DNA of 64,000 nucleotides from Streptomyces clavifer (GTDB lineage: Bacteria; Actinomycetota; Actinomycetes; Streptomycetales; Streptomycetaceae). The position numbers and the translations under genes were made by a program. Positions 26,764 through 33,671 of this stretch are shown here, piece after piece. A model generated the notes under the pieces. That model ran no database searches. It worked only from the letters and a program-made list of their open reading frames with translations, and was not told where the DNA came from. Location: assembly GCA_014651175.1 (NCBI GenBank), contig BMWJ01000004.1:434001-498000 (forward strand), written 5' to 3'. How positions within the stretch are numbered: position 1 is the stretch's first letter; each line of letters opens with the position of its first letter.

Positions 26764-27165
26764 TCAGAGGGGGACGATGCGGACTTGGTTGCCGCAGAGC
26801 TTGGTCATGTCATCGCTGTCGGACGTCAGCAGGGCGACGGGTTTCGGCTGGCGCAGCGCGACCTCGGCGACCGTGGCGTCGATGGCGTAATTGTGCCCGT
26901 GCAGTCCGGCGCCTTTGAGTAGCTCCGCTGCCGCTTTCGCCGCGTGCTCGGTGACCGGCTCCACCTTGATGCGGGACAGGGCCCAGTTCAGGCGGGGCAT
27001 GTTGGTGCGGGAGTGGGCTACTTCCACGATGGTGTTCGCCCCGATCACCAGGTCGGCTCCCATGTCGTGGAAGACCTGAAGCATCGCGAGAAGCTTGCGG
27101 TCCTGCGCGATCCAGGCGGAGAGCCCCTCCGAGTCCAGGACGACGGTTTCGACGCGCTCGCTCAC
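26764..27165 (-). CDS. vapC: PIN-domain ribonuclease toxin (VapC family)
   Basis: A 133-aa single-domain PIN protein, expected to be a Mg2+-dependent RNase that blocks growth when free of its antitoxin. The acidic residues of the active site are visible: Asp11 (VVLDSEGL), Glu48 (NTIVEVAHS), Asp96 (YAIDATVAEVA) and Asp116 (LLTSDSDDM). The GTG start overlaps the antitoxin stop in GTGA, so translation is coupled. A damaged second copy of the whole pair lies immediately upstream at 27.6-28.0 kb. The gene is inside an att-bounded accessory segment. Confidence 0.88.
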   Translation of the reverse strand: MSERVETVVLDSEGLSAWIAQDRKLLAMLQVFHDMGADLVIGANTIVEVAHSRTNMPRLNWALSRIKVEPVTEHAAKAAAELLKGAGLHGHNYAIDATVAEVALRQPKPVALLTSDSDDMTKLCGNQVRIVPL

Positions 27166-27410
27166 GCGGCGTCCGCGCCCGTGGAGGAGCCGGTGGCGCC
27201 AAAGATCTTCGAGTGGGCCTCGGCGAGCTCCTCGTCGCTGAAGCCTCCGTGCTCTTCTTCATGTCGGCGAAGGTCGTCGCCCAGGAGCTGGTGGCGGATC
27301 TGACGGGCCACGGCTTCCGCGACGTAGCCGGAGACGTTGTCCGTGAGCTTGCGGAGCTCTGCCACCTGGTCGCTGGGGAGCGTGACGGTGATGCGAGTCG
27401 TTGAGGACAT
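27162..27410 (-). CDS. vapB: Ribbon-helix-helix-type antitoxin of PIN toxin
   Basis: An 82-aa antitoxin. The N-terminus RITVTLPSDQVAELRKL is the beta-strand and first helix of a CopG/RHH DNA-binding fold, followed by VSGYVAEAVARQIRHQLL; the acidic, flexible C-terminus (EEEHGGFSDEELAEAHSKIF) would bind and mask the toxin. The ATG at 27408-27410 lies 8 bases from a perfect inverted repeat that is the likely operator for autoregulation. The stop overlaps the toxin start. Confidence 0.85.
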   Translation of the reverse strand: MSSTTRITVTLPSDQVAELRKLTDNVSGYVAEAVARQIRHQLLGDDLRRHEEEHGGFSDEELAEAHSKIFGATGSSTGADAA

Positions 27411-27417
27411 ATGGCAA

Positions 27418-27433
27418 GCATACTGGAGTATGC
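27418..27433. promoter_or_regulatory. Operator palindrome of the vapBC pair
   Basis: GCATAC-TGGA-GTATGC is a perfect 6+4+6 inverted repeat just upstream of the antitoxin start. A weaker version (GCATTCCGGGGTATGC, about 28017-28032) sits at the same place before the decayed copy, which supports a functional role. Confidence 0.7.
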
Positions 27434-27590
27434 ATGCGAGGGCTTGTGGCTTCCCCCGACGCTCCACAGTCGAGGTCGCATTGATGAAACCGTCCGTCGC
27501 CTGCGGCCAGGTCCACACCCCGGGCCCGTCCTTTACCGTGCCGACGACCTCATCAGTGTCAGAGCGGTCATTGCCCTCTGGGTCGGGCGA

Positions 27591-27763
27591 TGTGAGGCGT
27601 GTTGGTGTGGGAGTGGGTGACTTCCAGGATGGTGTTGGCCCCGATCGCGAGGTCGGCTCCCATGTCGTGGAAGACCTGCAGCGTCGCGAGGAGCTTCCGG
27701 TCCTGTGCGATCCAGGCGGATAGCCCTTCCGAGTTGGACGACTGTCTCGATGCGCTCGCTCAC
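27591..27763 (-). pseudogene. Decayed second copy of the PIN toxin gene
   Basis: The sequence aligns closely with codons 1-55 of the intact PIN gene, but about 2 bases are lost near codon 10 (GTTGGACG against GTCCAGGACG), shifting the frame, and everything after the Glu48 region is deleted. It cannot yield an active nuclease. It follows the decayed antitoxin copy in the same order as the intact pair, so the whole module was duplicated. Confidence 0.8.
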
Positions 27764-28009
27764 GCGGCGTCCGCGTCCTTGGAGAAGCTGGCGGCGCCGA
27801 AGGTCTTCGAGCCGGCCTCCCGAGCTCCTCGTCGCTGAAGTGTCCGTGTTCTTCCTCGTGGCGGCGCAGGTCGTCGCCCAGCAGCTGGTGCCGGATTTGG
27901 CGGGCTACGGCTCCCGCCATATAGCCGGAGACGTTGTTTCCGTGAGCTTGCGGAGCTCCGCCACCTGGTCGCTGGGGAGCGTGACGGTGATGCGAGTCGT
28001 AGAGGGCAT
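27760..28009 (-). pseudogene. Decayed second copy of the RHH antitoxin gene
   Basis: Nearly the full antitoxin sequence is recognisable, with an intact N-terminus (RITVTLPSDQVAELRKL), but there are two small frame-disrupting changes: extra bases at about 27935 (GTTGTTTCCG against GTTGTCCG) and one missing base at about 27818. The N-terminal 25-30 residues could still be made. Confidence 0.75.
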
Positions 28010-28172
28010 TCAGCAAGCATTCCGGGGTATGCGCGAGGGGTCTCGTGGTTGCTCCCCTGAAGTGGGCCAGGATCTCTGGGACAGCCCAGGAAGGGGAGAC
28101 GGCCAAGGTGGCACGAGATTTTGGACGTCTTGATAAAAAGGAAGGCCCCGGTTGCTGACCTTGCCTTCTTCG

Positions 28173-28214
28173 TGGAGCGGGTGACGAGAGTCAAATCGCG
28201 CTCTGAGCTTGGGA
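28173..28214 (-). repeat. Degenerate tRNA-Gly 3' half (att-like copy 3)
   Basis: The copy matches the tRNA-Gly 3' half but with changes in the T loop (GAGAGTCAAATCGCG in place of GAGAATCGAACTCGCG). The neighbouring hairpin is imperfect and no integrase-tail sequence is seen. It looks like the oldest of the copies. Confidence 0.7.
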
Positions 28215-28527
28215 CTCAGCGGCTTATATCGAAGGTCTGCACGAAACTCGGGCGGCCAATGCCTCGAACCGCATGGCCGCATAGCCGCATGATCGCCACA
28301 CCTTTGCGATCCTGTAAGTTTGTGCGATTTGTCCCCCTCAAGGGGGGTCGGTATTCGGCCTCAATTTTCCGTTCGCGGGGAATTGCCTGATCGGATGGTC
28401 GAATGCCAGCCAGAGGAGGAGTGGGGTGGGGCGGGGTGGAGTGAGCGGCGGAGTGGTTGCTCTTGCCTGTGAGGCTCGAGAGCTCTTTAATTCCCCTACC
28501 TTGATCGACCGGGAGGGTGGGGGTTTC

Positions 28528-29382
28528 GTGACGGCTGGTTTTGGTGATGTTGGCGCGTCTCTGTCGGAGTCGGAAGAGCGGCGACTTCAGGAGGAGTATA
28601 GAAATCGAGTCAGAGAGTTCGATCAGATCGAATCGGACCTTAGAGCCTCCAGGGCATTCCAGCGTGTTTACTGGCTATGCCTTTTTGGCTCTTTCGTGCT
28701 TTCCGTTCTGTTGGGCTACACGGTCGTCGTTGGTCTGTGGCAGACCAAGCCGATCTTCGCACGCTATATCGGACTTCTGGCCGTGGCCGGGCTCGTTGTG
28801 GCGATGTCCTGGTTACTCCTGAAGAACGGTAAAGTCGTCGTCGGTCGCGCCGGCGACCTGCGTAATGCCCTGCAGGATCGCCAGACGGCAGCCGCTGGCC
28901 TGCCCCTCGACTCGCCGTCCGGCCTCCGTATTTACCGGGAGGCCTCGCTCGACATTATTGCCCAATATCGGAAGTCAGCGAATAATAACCGCCGCATCCA
29001 TAACATCTTTCAGCTCATCATCATTACTGGTTCGATTGCTACTTCCACCCTTACGGCGATGAACGAAGGGGGCAGCCTTGCTCTGCGGATCACTGCCTCA
29101 GCACTGAGTGCCTTGGTTGGTATCTCTGCCGGTGTGACCGGATACTTCAAGTTTCGCGAACGTGGATACAATCTGCAGTCGACTGCCGATGAGATCGAAA
29201 AGCATTACAACGCTTCGCAGTTCATGCTCGATGAATATGCCGGTGTCGGCGATACTGGTCTCACTGAAGGGGACCGCCTTCGGAAGTATGCTGGCTTCGT
29301 TGAACACCTTAAGGAAGAACAGCGAAAGCGTGAACTGCAGCTTGAGCAGTCCAGTTCCTCAGGGGAGGAACGGACGGGATGA
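28528..29382 (+). CDS. SLATT / DUF4231 membrane protein
   Basis: A protein of about 284 aa with two pairs of membrane helices (WLCLFGSFVLSVLLGYTVVV and LLAVAGLVVAMSWLLL; then IFQLIIITGSIATSTL and LRITASALSALVGISAGVTG) and a C-terminal soluble helix-rich part (FKFRERGYNLQSTADEIEKH, RLRKYAGFVEHLKEEQRKRE). This is the SLATT/DUF4231 architecture, proposed from comparative genomics to be a pore-forming effector of nucleotide-signalling conflict systems. GC content is clearly lower than in the core genes, a sign of transfer. The start is uncertain: GTG 28528 gives the family-like N-terminus, while GTG 28426 has a stronger AGGAGGA site and would add 34 residues. The next gene overlaps in ATGA. Confidence 0.8.
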   Translation: MTAGFGDVGASLSESEERRLQEEYRNRVREFDQIESDLRASRAFQRVYWLCLFGSFVLSVLLGYTVVVGLWQTKPIFARYIGLLAVAGLVVAMSWLLLKNGKVVVGRAGDLRNALQDRQTAAAGLPLDSPSGLRIYREASLDIIAQYRKSANNNRRIHNIFQLIIITGSIATSTLTAMNEGGSLALRITASALSALVGISAGVTGYFKFRERGYNLQSTADEIEKHYNASQFMLDEYAGVGDTGLTEGDRLRKYAGFVEHLKEEQRKRELQLEQSSSSGEERTG

Positions 29383-29831
29383 GGCTGCGCAATTTTTCCC
29401 TTCGGGAAGAGTTTGGGCGGAGTGGTCGGTGGCTGTTGGCTCCGCGCTGGCAGTGGCGCGCGATGCGGCTCAGGAAGTCCCACGGGCCTTCCCTGTCGCC
29501 TATGGCTGCCTGGTGTCTCGTTTCCCTCGCGCGGGATCCCAGTAATGCTCCGCTCGTATGGAGCCTTGTGGTGCGACAGGGGGCGAACAGGGGTACACCA
29601 GGGGTCGGCCTTGATTGCTGGGCGGCGTTGGAAGAGGAGGAAAAAGCCAGACGCTGTGCGTGGCTCGAAAAATATAGAGCAACTCCTCTGTCCCGGTTAG
29701 GGGTTCCTGAGGAATTGATCGAAATTTCGGGCCTTCAAGTTGTCGAGTGGCGACTTCCGCCGGGAGTCGAGGCGGCATCTCTTGTCTACCAGCAGCGCCC
29801 GAACGCATCGCAGCCTTCCGAGGGATGCTGA
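29379..29831 (+). CDS. Unknown protein coupled to SLATT gene
   Basis: A 150-aa frame whose ATG overlaps the SLATT stop in ATGA, the usual sign of translational coupling. The N-terminal half is Arg/Trp-rich (WLLAPRWQWRAMRLRK), and the C-terminal half is more protein-like (YRATPLSRLGVPEELIEISG, VVEWRLPPGVEAASLVY). No family, signal peptide or membrane helix is recognised. Because the third-position GC bias is weak here, coding status is probable rather than certain. Confidence 0.45.
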   Translation: MRLRNFSLREEFGRSGRWLLAPRWQWRAMRLRKSHGPSLSPMAAWCLVSLARDPSNAPLVWSLVVRQGANRGTPGVGLDCWAALEEEEKARRCAWLEKYRATPLSRLGVPEELIEISGLQVVEWRLPPGVEAASLVYQQRPNASQPSEGC

Positions 29832-30162
29832 CACCAGATGGTGCAGGTCCAGCTTCAACTTGACAGGCCGTGTTGAAGGGAGCAGCCCGCTGGCGGCGCT
29901 GGGAAACGGTCGAGCTCCGGCCATCTGCCTCGTGCAGGATGTGCGCAGCGGCCTTTGTGCAGGAGCGCCTTGGCCGGTATATGGCTGAGCTGTGCAGCAG
30001 TCGGCCGCTGCCCCAGGGGCGGATACGGCCCGAAGCCGGCGACCTGCATGGTGGCCGACCTCTTGGCGGGCTGGTGCGAACATCGCGGATACGCACCGGG
30101 AGGCCGGAGCCATTGCAGTGGGCCGCTGCTCGGCGTGATCGCGCGGCATGCCTCTTGCCGGC
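29832..30162. other. Accessory gap
   Basis: No gene can be supported in these 331 bases between the SLATT-coupled frame and the broken NIPSNAP gene. Open frames are Arg/Ser-rich shadows. Confidence 0.4.
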
Positions 30163-30472
30163 CTAGGACAGGTCGTCGAGCGGCCTGAGAAACCGGCGCT
30201 CGTAGCGCTTGACGCAGCGGGTCTCACGAGCCAGGTCGAACGCTTGCTGGCACTCCGAGTCGGACATGCTGTCAGCGGTACTGCTCGTACGCGGCAAGAC
30301 TGGGGAAAGAGGACAGGGCGTAGGCAATGTCGCTGTCACTCTCACTCGGCAGGAAGTAGCCGTGGTGCGTCCCGCCGAACCGGTTGACGAGCCGGACCCA
30401 GCGGCGACCGTACTCCTCGAAGTCCTCAAGCTTGTCAGCGTCGATCTCGTACTTGAGATGAATGGTGATCAC
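30163..30472 (-). pseudogene. Frameshifted NIPSNAP-family gene
   Basis: The frame from GTG 30472 encodes VITIHLKYEIDADKLEDFEE and on to SFPSLAAYEQYR, a NIPSNAP-type ferredoxin-like dimeric domain, then meets TGA at about 30272. The missing C-terminal part (DSMSDSECQQAFDLARETRC, then YERRFLRPLDDLS) continues in another frame to a stop at 30163. One extra or two missing bases at the CGC-TGA-C junction explain the break. NIPSNAP proteins are small dimers of unclear function. A sequencing error or recoding is possible. Confidence 0.7.
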
Positions 30473-30563
30473 GCTTGCATGATGCCGTGTCACGGACGGG
30501 CACCCGTACGATCAGGCCGGTGGCGAGGGCATCCAGCACGGATATGGCCCCCCAGGCGCAGAG

Positions 30564-30590
30564 AAGCCCCGGGCCGTTGGCCTGGGGCTT
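30564..30590. terminator. Terminator hairpin beside att copy 4
   Basis: A stem AAGCCCCgGGCC with GGCCtGGGGCTT and a 3-base loop, followed by T6 on the plus strand. It is almost the same as the hairpin after the intact tRNA-Gly gene (31900-31927). Confidence 0.8.
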
Positions 30591-30595
30591 TTTTA

Positions 30596-30639
30596 TGGAG
30601 CGGGTGACGAGAATCGAACTCGCGCTCTGAGATTGGGAA
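30596..30639 (-). repeat. Displaced tRNA-Gly 3' half (att-like copy 4)
   Basis: Forty-four bases matching the tRNA-Gly 3' half with one difference (GAGATTGGG for GAGCTTGGG). The putative integrase-tail sequence follows at 30727-30766. Together with the intact tRNA gene it bounds the segment carrying the Phd/DUF6247/RelE-like genes. Confidence 0.85.
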
Positions 30640-30859
30640 TCAACGGTTGCTGGACAGCCAAAACCGACCTGACCTGCAGGTTCTACTGGAGGGTGTGAGG
30701 TCGGTGCGGTCTCTGCGTGCCGCATGTGACCGCTGTTGTCCGCTCTGATGGGCACGGATGGGGCACGCCGACGGCAGGTCAACAAACTGAGGTGATGTGC
30801 CGAAGCGGTGGCAGGAAGCGGAAGCCTCCCGTGGTGCAGACGCCGCGGTGACGCAGGCG

Positions 30860-31183
30860 TCAGGCCCAGAAGGCTTCGGTGACGACGATCTGTGGGTCGG
30901 CGTGGCGGCGCATGAAGGTGTAGATGAGCCAACCGCGTCCGCCGGCCAGGTCCACGATGTGGGGGCCGCCGGGGTTCGTGGAAGCCAGTGGCCGGACGGT
31001 CATCCAATGCGGGAGCGAGACGTCGGCGTCGATTCCCCGGAAGTAAGGGTCTTCAGCGGTGATCAGTTCCGCACGAGCACTCATGACCAGGTCACTGCCT
31101 TCGGCAGGCATGCTTTCGAAGTCGTGCTGTGCCTGCTTCGTCCAGTCCATCTGCCAGGGCGGCCGGAGTGGTTCGTCGATCAC
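30860..31183 (-). CDS. RelE/HigB-like putative toxin
   Basis: A 107-aa protein whose C-terminal part (RGWLIYTFMRRHADPQIVVTE) has the strand-helix wording of RelE/ParE-superfamily toxins, which cleave mRNA on the ribosome or inhibit gyrase. The GTG start overlaps the stop of the DUF6247 gene in GTGA. Together with the upstream Phd-like antitoxin it forms a three-gene leftward module. The assignment is by fold wording and context only; catalytic residues cannot be fixed. Confidence 0.6.
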   Translation of the reverse strand: MIDEPLRPPWQMDWTKQAQHDFESMPAEGSDLVMSARAELITAEDPYFRGIDADVSLPHWMTVRPLASTNPGGPHIVDLAGGRGWLIYTFMRRHADPQIVVTEAFWA

Positions 31184-31545
31184 TCTCCGGGCTTCCTCTC
31201 GGCGGCTTCGTGCCGCAGACGGCTGTACTCCTCCAGGAGCCGGATGGACTCCTCGGGGTCGTCGGACTCGGCTGCGCGGGCTTCGAGGTCGCGAAGATGC
31301 GAGTCGAGAACGGGATTTCGTGCGATGGCGTACTGCGTCCACCACAGGCGCATGAAGGCAGGCACGGGGGTGATGCTGAAGGCGTCGCCGATGACGCGCT
31401 TCCAGTGGGCCTCGAAGTCCGGGAGGAGGTGCGGAGTGTGTTCCTGAATCGCCAACCTGAGTGCCTGAGGCGTGCGTTCGGGCATGGGCGGCAACCGCAG
31501 TGGTTCCCCCTCGTACCCATCGAAGTGGAGTGCATGGGCGGGCAT
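31180..31545 (-). CDS. DUF6247 family protein
   Basis: A 121-aa helical protein with the wording of DUF6247 (MPERTPQALRLAIQEHTPHL, FEAHWKRVIGDAFSITPVPA, FMRLWWTQYAIARNP, SRLRHEAAERKPGE). These proteins recur in Streptomyces between Phd-type antitoxins and RelE-like toxins, so they are probably part of the module; their role is unknown. It lies 29 bases after the antitoxin stop and overlaps the toxin start in GTGA. Confidence 0.75.
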   Translation of the reverse strand: MPAHALHFDGYEGEPLRLPPMPERTPQALRLAIQEHTPHLLPDFEAHWKRVIGDAFSITPVPAFMRLWWTQYAIARNPVLDSHLRDLEARAAESDDPEESIRLLEEYSRLRHEAAERKPGE

Positions 31546-31574
31546 GGCTCAGGCTCCTTGATATGAAGGGTGGG

Positions 31575-31769
31575 TCAGGCCGCCTCGTGCCGGTCCTCGT
31601 GCGACTGGTGCCGACGGGCCATCTCCTCGAACCACTCGGCCGGCACCAGGTAGGCGACCGTCTTCCCCTTGCGGGTGATGGCGGCGGCCTCACCGGCGAT
31701 CCGGGTCCGGTCCAGGATCTCGCCCATCCCCTTGCGCAGGTCGATGGTTGTGTACGTCTTCGTCTCCAT
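31575..31769 (-). CDS. Phd/YefM-type antitoxin
   Basis: A 64-aa antitoxin. TYTTIDLRKGMGEILDRTRI followed by ITRKGKTVAYLVPAEWFEEM is the Phd/YefM DNA-binding fold; the short C-terminal tail (RRHQSHEDRHEAA) would contact the toxin. It is the first gene of the leftward antitoxin-DUF6247-toxin module. A 15-base palindrome 17 bases upstream of the ATG is the probable operator. Confidence 0.85.
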   Translation of the reverse strand: METKTYTTIDLRKGMGEILDRTRIAGEAAAITRKGKTVAYLVPAEWFEEMARRHQSHEDRHEAA

Positions 31770-31785
31770 GCGCTGAAGCATATAA

Positions 31786-31800
31786 CAACTATCATAGTTG
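31786..31800. promoter_or_regulatory. Operator palindrome of the Phd/YefM module
   Basis: CAACTAT-C-ATAGTTG is a perfect 7+1+7 inverted repeat in an AT-rich patch directly upstream of the antitoxin start, where Phd/YefM proteins usually bind to repress their own operon. Confidence 0.7.
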
Positions 31801-31899
31801 ACATATGGGCTCGTGAGGTGCTGGAGGCTGGAAGGGGTCGACGGGTGCGCTGGGTGCGGAACGGGCGCACGGGGCACTCGATCGAGCGTGAGCAACAAC

Positions 31900-31927
31900 A
31901 AAGCCCCCGGCCGTTGGCCTGGGGCTT
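31900..31927 (-). terminator. Terminator of tRNA-Gly gene
   Basis: The stem AAAGCCCCcGGCC pairs with GGCCtGGGGCTTT around a 3-base loop, 6 bases past the tRNA 3' end. The same hairpin type recurs next to the displaced tRNA copies. Confidence 0.8.
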
Positions 31928-31932
31928 TTTCA

Positions 31933-32006
31933 TGGAGCGGGTGACGAGAATCGAACTCGCGCTCTGAGCTTGGGAAGCTCATGTTCTACCATTAAACTAC
32001 ACCCGC
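31933..32006 (-). tRNA. tRNA-Gly (anticodon CCC)
   Basis: Read on the minus strand the sequence starts GCGGGTGTAGTTTAATGG and folds into a full cloverleaf: acceptor GCGGGTG with CACCCGC, a D loop with TTTAATGGTAGA, an anticodon stem TGAGC/GCTCA with loop TTCCCAA (anticodon CCC, reading GGG), a T arm with GTTCGATTC, discriminator T and an encoded CCA. Its 3' half is repeated four times to the left, so the gene is the attachment site of integrative elements and has been rebuilt by each insertion. Confidence 0.95.
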
Positions 32007-32231
32007 GAAGCGCGCCGATGATCGGCAGTGCGACGCCGCTCACTCTACCCCATCGCAGGCCCCCGGTGCGTTCGCCGTGGGGTCGGGTCGGCGTTCCGGG
32101 GCGTGGACGCGGTTGTGGGGGCGGGGAGTTGAGGGCGTAGCGTGGGTGCGCGGAGCGCCGGGTGCGGTGGCGCCCTGTTCATCCCCTAATGTGGCGGTTT
32201 CGTCGCGAGGCTTGGTTGGGGAAGGGACTTG

Positions 32232-32408
32232 ATGGAGTCGATGGAGCGCACCGTCGTCCGTTGTGCCGAAGGGCACGTTTTTGCTACCTCGTCGTTCCCG
32301 ATGCAGCAGCTCGGGTCCGGCCGTATCGGTCCCGGGCGGCTCCTGCGCTGTCCGCGCTGTGCCCGGTTGCGGCAGGCGGTCCCCCTGGGAGCGGTGGGTA
32401 AGCGGTAG
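32232..32408 (+). CDS. Small zinc-ribbon-like protein (58 aa)
   Basis: A short protein with a Cys/His pattern: CAEGH near residue 11 and CPRC near residue 40, which could bind one zinc ion in a ribbon. The middle carries SSFPMQQLGSGRIGPGRLLR. The ATG follows GGAAGGGA at good spacing, and the codons have the expected GC bias. It lies between the tRNA-Gly gene and dcd, reading toward dcd. Its role is unknown; a nucleic-acid or protein contact function is a guess. Confidence 0.75.
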   Translation: MESMERTVVRCAEGHVFATSSFPMQQLGSGRIGPGRLLRCPRCARLRQAVPLGAVGKR

Positions 32409-32497
32409 AGGTGTGACGGACGGGCCGAGGGGCCCGGGGCAGGCGCGCGGGGCGGTCCGGTTGGGGCGGGCTCGCGCGTTCTGCGTATCCTCGGTGG

Positions 32498-33073
32498 GTG
32501 CTTCTCTCAGATAAGGACCTCCGGGCCGAGATCGACGCCGGGCGGGTTCGCATTGACCCGTTCGACGCCTCGATGGTGCAGCCCTCGAGCATCGATGTGC
32601 GGCTCGACCGCTACTTCCGGGTGTTCGAGAACCACCGCTATCCGCATATCGATCCCGCGGTCGAGCAGGTGGACCTGACCCGCACGGTCGAACCGGAGGG
32701 TGACGAGGCGTTCATCCTCCACCCCGGCGAGTTCGTGCTGGCGTCGACGTACGAGGTCATCTCGCTCCCCGACGATCTCGCATCACGGCTGGAGGGCAAG
32801 AGCTCGCTGGGCCGGCTCGGGCTGGTGACGCACTCGACGGCGGGGTTCATCGACCCCGGCTTCTCCGGACACGTGACGCTGGAGCTGTCGAATCTGGCGA
32901 CGCTGCCGATCAAGCTCTGGCCGGGCATGAAGATCGGTCAGCTGTGCATGTTCCGGCTGAGCTCGCCGTCGGAGTTCCCGTACGGCTCCGAGCGGTACGG
33001 GTCGCGCTACCAGGGGCAGCGGGGGCCGACCGCCTCCCGGTCGTACATGAACTTCCACCGGACGCAGGTGTGA
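32498..33073 (+). CDS. dcd: dCTP deaminase
   Basis: A 191-aa enzyme of the dCTP deaminase/dUTPase trimeric family that converts dCTP to dUTP for thymidylate synthesis. It starts [17 protein letters not shown], contains [11 protein letters not shown], the catalytic segment [20 protein letters not shown] (Glu and the SSLGR phosphate contacts), and the C-terminal [13 protein letters not shown] typical of the full-length enzyme. The start is GTG at 32498. The phosphoribosyltransferase gene follows after 6 bases, so the two form an operon linked to nucleotide metabolism. Confidence 0.95.
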   Translation: MLLSDKDLRAEIDAGRVRIDPFDASMVQPSSIDVRLDRYFRVFENHRYPHIDPAVEQVDLTRTVEPEGDEAFILHPGEFVLASTYEVISLPDDLASRLEGKSSLGRLGLVTHSTAGFIDPGFSGHVTLELSNLATLPIKLWPGMKIGQLCMFRLSSPSEFPYGSERYGSRYQGQRGPTASRSYMNFHRTQV

Positions 33074-33079
33074 CGCGGC

Positions 33080-33580
33080 ATGGCTGGTGAGGCACGGGAG
33101 AATCTGACGTACGAGGCCTTCGGGCTCGCCGTGCGGGAGCTGGCGCAGGCGGTCGCCGACGACGGGTACGAGCCCGATGTCGTGCTGAGCATCGCGCGGG
33201 GCGGGGTCTTCGTCGCGGGCGGTCTGGCGTACGCGCTGGACTGCAAGAACATCCACCTGGTGAACGTCGAGTTCTACACCGGGGTCGGGACCACCCTGGA
33301 CATGCCCGTCATGCTGGCACCCGTGCCGAACGCGATCGACTTCACGCGCAAGAAGGTCCTGATCGCCGACGACGTGGCCGACACCGGCAAGACGCTGAAG
33401 CTGGTGCGGGACTTCTGTATCGACCACGTGGCCGAGGTGCGCAGCGCGGTCATCTACGAGAAGCCGCAGTCGCTCGTGAAGTGCGAGTACGTGTGGAAGA
33501 AGACCGATCAGTGGATCAACTTCCCGTGGAGCGTGGAGAAGCCCGTGGTGCGTCGTACGGGGCAGGTCCTCGACTCGTAG
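33080..33580 (+). CDS. Phosphoribosyltransferase
   Basis: A 166-aa type I phosphoribosyltransferase. The PRPP-binding loop reads VLIADDVADTGKT (residues about 94-106), and the flexible-loop/pyrophosphate segment is LSIARGG near residue 38. The C-terminal hood (WKKTDQWINFPWS) resembles the xanthine/hypoxanthine-guanine subgroup. It should transfer a phosphoribosyl group to a purine base in the salvage pathway; the exact base cannot be told. It sits 6 bases after dcd. Confidence 0.9.
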   Translation: MAGEARENLTYEAFGLAVRELAQAVADDGYEPDVVLSIARGGVFVAGGLAYALDCKNIHLVNVEFYTGVGTTLDMPVMLAPVPNAIDFTRKKVLIADDVADTGKTLKLVRDFCIDHVAEVRSAVIYEKPQSLVKCEYVWKKTDQWINFPWSVEKPVVRRTGQVLDS

Positions 33581-33621
33581 GGCTCCCGCCGCCCGCCCGC
33601 CGCCCGGCGGACGAAGACGCA

Positions 33622-33658
33622 AGGAGGGCCCGGTGCCGGGAGGCGCCGGGCCCTTCCT
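33622..33658. terminator. Hairpin between convergent genes
   Basis: An AGGAGGGCCCGGTGCC-type arm pairs with GGCGCCGGGCCCTTCCT across a short loop, between the ends of the phosphoribosyltransferase gene and the convergent Yip1 gene. Confidence 0.7.
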
Positions 33659-33671
33659 GTCGTCCGCCCGG

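Noticed and set aside
23350-30639. Additional tRNA-Gly genes at the four displaced copies
   Set aside because: All lack the 5' half (acceptor 5' strand, D arm and half of the anticodon stem), so they cannot fold into a tRNA.
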